Assembly (NCBI GenBank): GCA_031429355.1
Contig: JANOZM010000013.1
Coordinates: 372,001 to 436,000 of the forward strand
Direction of reading: 5' to 3'
DNA: 64,000 bases
Source: JANOZM01 sp031429355
Lineage (GTDB): Bacteria; Pseudomonadota; Gammaproteobacteria; Burkholderiales; Burkholderiaceae_E
Positions 61,137 to 64,000 of the stretch are shown here, one piece after another; position 1 is the stretch's first letter, and each line of letters begins with the position of its first letter. Made by a program: the position numbers and the translations under genes. The notes under the pieces were generated by a model. The model was not told the DNA's origin and made no database searches. It saw nothing but the letters and a program-made list of their open reading frames with translations.

Positions 61137-61526
61137 ATGCCCGTCAACGGACTTAGCCACATTACTTTCGTAGTGAGTGATTTAAGTCGCTCGGCGAGGC
61201 TTTGGTGCGAAGGACTTGGTGCGTCGGAAGTTTATAACAGTGGCACCAACACATTTTCCCTTTATCCAGAGCGATTTTTTCTGATTGGCGAAATTTGGAT
61301 CGCATTGATGCAAGGCCCAACTAGTGAGCGGTCGTATCGGCACGTAGCCTTTGAAGCGAATGAGAATGAGTTTCCAGAGTTCGAGCGACGGCTTCGTATT
61401 CTAGGCGTTGAGATACGCCCACCGCGTCTAACTCGACCGTTCAGCATGGACGCCATGCCCTCCGCAAGTCTTCGTACATCGCTTTTAGCTTTGTACAAAA
61501 CCTCGCGCCGGGCATGCGCCAGCTAA
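61137..61526 (+). CDS. Cassette 9: FosX-like fosfomycin-resistance protein, C-terminally truncated
   Basis: Residues 1-96 align, from memory, with FosX/FosE-type vicinal-oxygen-chelate enzymes: GLSHITFVVSDLSRSARLW, YNSGTNTFSLYPERFFLIGEIWIALMQG and ERSYRHVAFE, giving the first two metal-binding His residues. FosX then needs a final strand with YFYDFDNHLFELH, whose Glu is the third ligand. Here that part is absent: from residue ~97 the frame reads through the attC site (61426-61539) and ends in unrelated sequence. The gene is probably inactive for fosfomycin hydrolysis. Confidence 0.8.
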   Translation: MPVNGLSHITFVVSDLSRSARLWCEGLGASEVYNSGTNTFSLYPERFFLIGEIWIALMQGPTSERSYRHVAFEANENEFPEFERRLRILGVEIRPPRLTRPFSMDAMPSASLRTSLLALYKTSRRACAS

Positions 61527-61539
61527 CGTATAGTTAGTC
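61426..61539 (+). other. attC site of cassette 9, overlapping the fosX-like 3' end
   Basis: Inverse core GTCTAAC (61426-61432), palindromic centre (GCATGGACGCCATGCCC...GGGCATGCGCCAGC), and end CTAACGTATAGTTAGTC (core GTTAGTC 61533-61539). It supplies the last ~33 codons and the stop of the FosX-like frame. Confidence 0.8.
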
Positions 61540-61568
61540 CGCAACAAGAATCATCCGAGTACTTGACT

Positions 61569-62060
61569 ATGAGCAATAACCCCGCCCCCGAAGAACTGGC
61601 AACTTGGCAGCGTCGACTCGCTAGCCAGGCCAACAACCGCGCGTGGCGCCTTTCTGAGGCGCCGAGGCGCTCCCCAGAAGAAGACGAAGAAATGCTTCAA
61701 GCGGCAAATGCGGCCATGTATCTCTGGAAGATCGTAGGCAACGCGAACAATCGTGCACATGCTGCGCAGCTCCTGTCTCATGTCTACGCTTTGCTCAAAT
61801 TAGCCCGTCCTGCCAAGCACCACCTTGCCCAAGTTGCTTCTACTTTCTTCAACGGAAACTCTGCGCCATGGGAAGTTGCCATTGCCCACGCAGTCGCGGC
61901 AGGTGTTGCGTCAGCCTGCGCCGAACATGAGAGCCACAAAATGCATTACGCCGAGGCTGTGCGCCTCATTGCAGCCCTCGAAGATCCTGAGGACCGCGAG
62001 ATCATCAATGCAACGCTTAAAGTGGTACCGAAACCCGCTGGTACCGAAAATGCGGGCTAA
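61569..62060 (+). CDS. Cassette 10: helical hypothetical protein
   Basis: A 163-residue soluble, all-helical protein from ATG 61569 (TTG 61563 is also possible). The sequence is Ala-rich with repeated short helices (MYLWKIVGNANNRAHAAQLLSHVYALLKLARPAKHHLAQV; WEVAIAHAVAAGVASACAEHESHKMHYAEAVRLIAAL), which suggests a TPR-like or helical-bundle fold. G+C content is above that of neighbouring cassettes. Function unknown; the end reaches into the attC site. Confidence 0.7.
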   Translation: MSNNPAPEELATWQRRLASQANNRAWRLSEAPRRSPEEDEEMLQAANAAMYLWKIVGNANNRAHAAQLLSHVYALLKLARPAKHHLAQVASTFFNGNSAPWEVAIAHAVAAGVASACAEHESHKMHYAEAVRLIAALEDPEDREIINATLKVVPKPAGTENAG

Positions 62061-62120
62061 TCCGGCGTTCAAGCGGAGCTACGCAAACAGCCGCGCAGCC
62101 CGCTCAGCTCTAAGTTAGTC
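62056..62120 (+). other. attC site of cassette 10
   Basis: A short 65-bp site. AGCGGAGCTACGC and GCGCAGCCCGCT form the stem; the core is GTTAGTC (62114-62120), as in the preceding attC. The inverse core (GCTAATC) is degenerate. Confidence 0.68.
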
Positions 62121-62128
62121 CTCAATAA

Positions 62129-62662
62129 ATGAGAGTAGTGATTATAGGAAACAGCGGTAGCGGGAAAACTTGGCTAGCTGACCAAATTGCGCAAAGCTGT
62201 GACGTCCATGTCGTTCATTTCGACGAAATATTTTGGCTGCCCAAAGGTTTTAACCAACAGCGACCCGATTCGCAAGTGCTCGAATTAATCGATGAAGAAC
62301 TGTCTAGGTCGAGCTGGGTTGCTGAGGGAGTTTTCGGAAAAATTGCGAGCAAGTTTTTACCGCAAGCTAGTGTTCTAGTATGGCTTGAATTACCACTAGA
62401 TGTTTGCGTAAACCGATTGCGAATTCGTGGCTCAGAAAGTAAAAGGCACATGAATCGTGAACAAAGCGAAAACGGCTTATCGGAGCTCCTCGCTTGGGCA
62501 GGTAGTTACTACGAACGTACGGGCTCAAGCAGTTGCGCAGCACACCAAACAATGTACGATACGTTTGCAGGTGAACGTCATAAATTGCATTCTGAGCTAG
62601 AGGTAGTTGCGTATTTAAGCACGGTGACGTCAGCTCACCCTCGCACTAAAAATGAAGGCTAA
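62129..62662 (+). CDS. Cassette 11: P-loop kinase-like protein (adenylate-kinase/FlaR-like)
   Basis: A 177-residue P-loop NTPase with Walker A GNSGSGKTWLA at 7-17, HFDEIFW after it (an aspartate in the position used by shikimate/adenylate kinase-like enzymes), and a LID-type region with RLRIRGSESKRHMNRE. It resembles DNA topology modulation protein FlaR/AAA kinases that are common in genomic islands. The phosphate acceptor is unknown. ATG 62129 lies 8 bp after the attC. Confidence 0.82.
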   Translation: MRVVIIGNSGSGKTWLADQIAQSCDVHVVHFDEIFWLPKGFNQQRPDSQVLELIDEELSRSSWVAEGVFGKIASKFLPQASVLVWLELPLDVCVNRLRIRGSESKRHMNREQSENGLSELLAWAGSYYERTGSSSCAAHQTMYDTFAGERHKLHSELEVVAYLSTVTSAHPRTKNEG

Positions 62663-62764
62663 CCTTTTAATGGAACGGACGCGTTGCAAATCGGTTTCAA
62701 GCTTTTGTTATGTAATTGCAAGCCTTGTACAACAAGCACTCATTGGCGGCCTGTTGCGCGCCGC
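62663..62764 (+). other. Array right border with degenerate attC-like sequence
   Basis: After the kinase stop come AGGCTAACC, a stem-like TTGCAA...TTGCAAG, and CTGTTGCGC, which look like a decayed attC without a proper core. This is the last attC-like sequence before the core gene yceH. Confidence 0.4.
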
Positions 62765-63460
62765 TTATCTATTCACCAACTGAGCAACTGTAGCTTCTAA
62801 CGCCGCAACGCGCGCCTCAAGTGCTGCAATAGTACTTGCCGACTCACGTGAGCCACTTGTGGCCGTCGAGGCTTCGTATAACGAAACGTCAACGTCACCA
62901 CAAAGCAAATGCATCCATCGCGCCTCGCGCGCACCGGGTGCCTTGGCTAGCTGAACCACTAGTGGTGCGCCGTGCGTTGGGTTGCGCCCGGCCTCTGTTT
63001 GCTCATTAAATTCAGCTAGGCTATTTAGCACTTGTTCAACTGCTGCGTTATCTACAAATTTGTACCAACGATCGCCATTGATCCGCAGTTCAGCCACTGT
63101 TTGAGGCCCGCGTAACAACAATAGCCCAACAATCACCGATTGTGGCTCACTAACATTTGCAATGCGTTGGAGCTGCTGTCCAAACCGCTTAACGCGACTG
63201 CCATAAGCCTCGGTCGTTAGCTGAATTTGCGCCAGCGTATCAATGGCTTCTTGCACGACCGCATCACTCAGTTCCATCAGCGGCTCACGACTGGTTTTTT
63301 GGTTGCAGCCTATGACCAAACTATTGAGCGTGAGTGGGTAGCTGTCAGGTACCGTACGGGCTTTTTCCATTAGGGTGCCAAGCACCCGAGCTTCGATGTT
63401 AGATAGAGGGCGCTTGCGTGGATCAAAAGCCATAGGATTTTCAATTTCTAAAACAAGCAT
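62765..63460 (-). CDS. yceH: YceH family protein (DUF480)
   Basis: A 231-residue protein of the YceH/UPF0502 family: LSNIEARVLGTLMEKARTVPDSYPLTLNSLVIGCNQKTSREPLM at the N-terminus, LRGPQTVAELRINGDRWYKF in the second winged-helix domain, and a short C-terminal coiled-coil (ALEARVAALEATVAQLV). Function unknown, possibly regulatory. Start ATG 63460, or ATG 63433 which fits the family's usual N-terminus better. It faces the cassette array on the opposite strand. Confidence 0.92.
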   Translation of the reverse strand: MLVLEIENPMAFDPRKRPLSNIEARVLGTLMEKARTVPDSYPLTLNSLVIGCNQKTSREPLMELSDAVVQEAIDTLAQIQLTTEAYGSRVKRFGQQLQRIANVSEPQSVIVGLLLLRGPQTVAELRINGDRWYKFVDNAAVEQVLNSLAEFNEQTEAGRNPTHGAPLVVQLAKAPGAREARWMHLLCGDVDVSLYEASTATSGSRESASTIAALEARVAALEATVAQLVNR

Positions 63461-63669
63461 TTAATCATGCCAATTCAAAAAACGTAAACCGGGAACACAA
63501 GAACACTGGGCAACATTTCGCGTAACCGGCGTTGCATTATGCTTTTTACACAATGCACATGATGGATTTAATGCTTCCTCGATCGCTTTACTAACAAACC
63601 GACTGATCTTGATCGGCTACGTCAGTTGCGTTTAGGTGTTCGCTGAGATCGCAATATCAAAGTTACCTT

Positions 63670-63698
63670 GTAATCTTAACGATGGATATTAAGATTAC
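63670..63698. promoter_or_regulatory. Inverted repeat upstream of the ATPase pseudogene
   Basis: GTAATCTTAA (63670-63679) and TTAAGATTAC (63689-63698) are perfect inverses with a 9-bp spacer. The site is an operator candidate or remnant of one. The rest of the 256-bp gap 63461-63716 shows no gene. Confidence 0.45.
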
Positions 63699-63716
63699 GA
63701 TACGTAGCGACGCAAC

Positions 63717-64000
63717 GACCTAGTGCAAATAGCCTCCGCCCTACGCCGCTCCCCGGCCGTGGCTGTACTTGGCCCAAGCTAAGTGGGCAAAACTACCTTG
63801 GCCAAGCAACTGGCGGCAAGGGCCAGCCTGAATCTATTTATCTGGACCAGCAATACGAGCGTGACCGCGCTCGTATTGCTGATCCGAATGTGTTTTTCAA
63901 AACCCACCCCAATGCTTTTATCGTTCTGGACGAGGTGCAGTACACGCCTGATATTTTTCGCCACCTGCGGCCAGAGATTGACCGTGTAACGGCCATAGCC
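63717..64000 (+). pseudogene. AAA/DUF4143-type ATPase, decayed, N-terminal part at window edge
   Basis: The frame from about 63717 reads IASALRRSPAVAVLGPS, then TAA (63779-63781) inside the Walker A loop, then VGKTTLAKQLAARA. After a shift near 63825 a second frame gives YLDQQYERDRARIADPNVFF, HPNAFIVLDEVQYTPDIFRHLRPEID (Walker B). This is the start of the large AAA_14/DUF4143 ATPase family, of unknown role, with one in-frame stop and one frameshift. It runs off the window, so the rest is not visible. Confidence 0.78.

Larger units (their letters stand above)
51986..62764 (+). mobile_element. Integron gene-cassette cluster without integrase in window (CALIN-like)
   Basis: About ten co-oriented cassettes lie between gltX and yceH. 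Boundaries are attC-type sites with inverse core RYYYAAC (for example GCCTAAC at 52872 and 56697) and core GTTRRRY (GTTAGGC at 51986, 52992, 56205 and 59929). Sites are 65-128 bp and fold into long imperfect hairpins. All genes are small, mostly hypothetical and on the plus strand, as expected for cassettes. An integrase would normally sit left of the first site; gltX is there instead. The array is invaded by an IS1182-like element and its remnants. Confidence 0.88.

Overview
The window looks like a chromosome segment of a betaproteobacterium, most likely Burkholderiales, at moderate G+C. The basis is gene content: a PhaF/PhaI-type phasin with a lysine-alanine tail, a DUF2863-type protein, the sen-type selenoneine genes, an oligopeptide ABC operon, and the neighbourhood mltD / methyltransferase / rnhA ... 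dnaQ. No rRNA, tRNA, CRISPR array or integron integrase was seen. The genus cannot be fixed from this sequence.

Layout. 1-5.4 kb: lipid and storage genes (TPR-like protein, TetR regulator, patatin-like lipase, phasin, and a two-domain fatty acyl-CoA reductase of the Maqu_2507 type). 5.4-9.6 kb: three copies of a 400-430 bp non-coding element, each bracketed by two long hairpins, around a C13 (legumain-like) lipoprotein protease, a CoA-transferase and a 2-oxoglutarate oxygenase. 9.7-22 kb: AnmK, a glycosyltransferase-HAD fusion, a lipase, a GMC oxidoreductase with its Tat small subunit, and a three-gene FtsX-type ABC operon. 21.7-25 kb: egtD, senB and senA (hercynine to selenoneine), then fabI. 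25.9-32 kb: peptide ABC operon whose second permease carries a ~170-residue low-complexity insertion. 32-51.8 kb: mostly core genes (mltD, rnhA, dnaQ, msrB, gltX) with a VapBC-type pair, exporters and an RND pump.

51.98-62.7 kb is a run of co-oriented small genes separated by attC recombination sites, i.e. an integron cassette cluster with no integrase in the window (CALIN-like). Cargo includes an Abi_C-family protein, membrane proteins, an ASCH protein, a lipoprotein, a truncated FosX-like protein, a P-loop kinase and unknowns. An IS1182-like element, decayed by two in-frame stops and a frameshift, sits exactly at an attC core site. Two further partial IS ends also abut attC core triplets, and together they bracket the Abi_C segment. 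After the array come yceH and a decayed AAA/DUF4143 ATPase at the window edge.

The observations most worth following are: (1) the hairpin-bracketed repeat, whose left stem differs in sequence between copies yet stays almost perfectly paired; (2) the IS/attC association and the IS-end-bracketed defence segment; and (3) the compact selenoneine locus. Functions are inferred from motifs read by eye; no database search was run.
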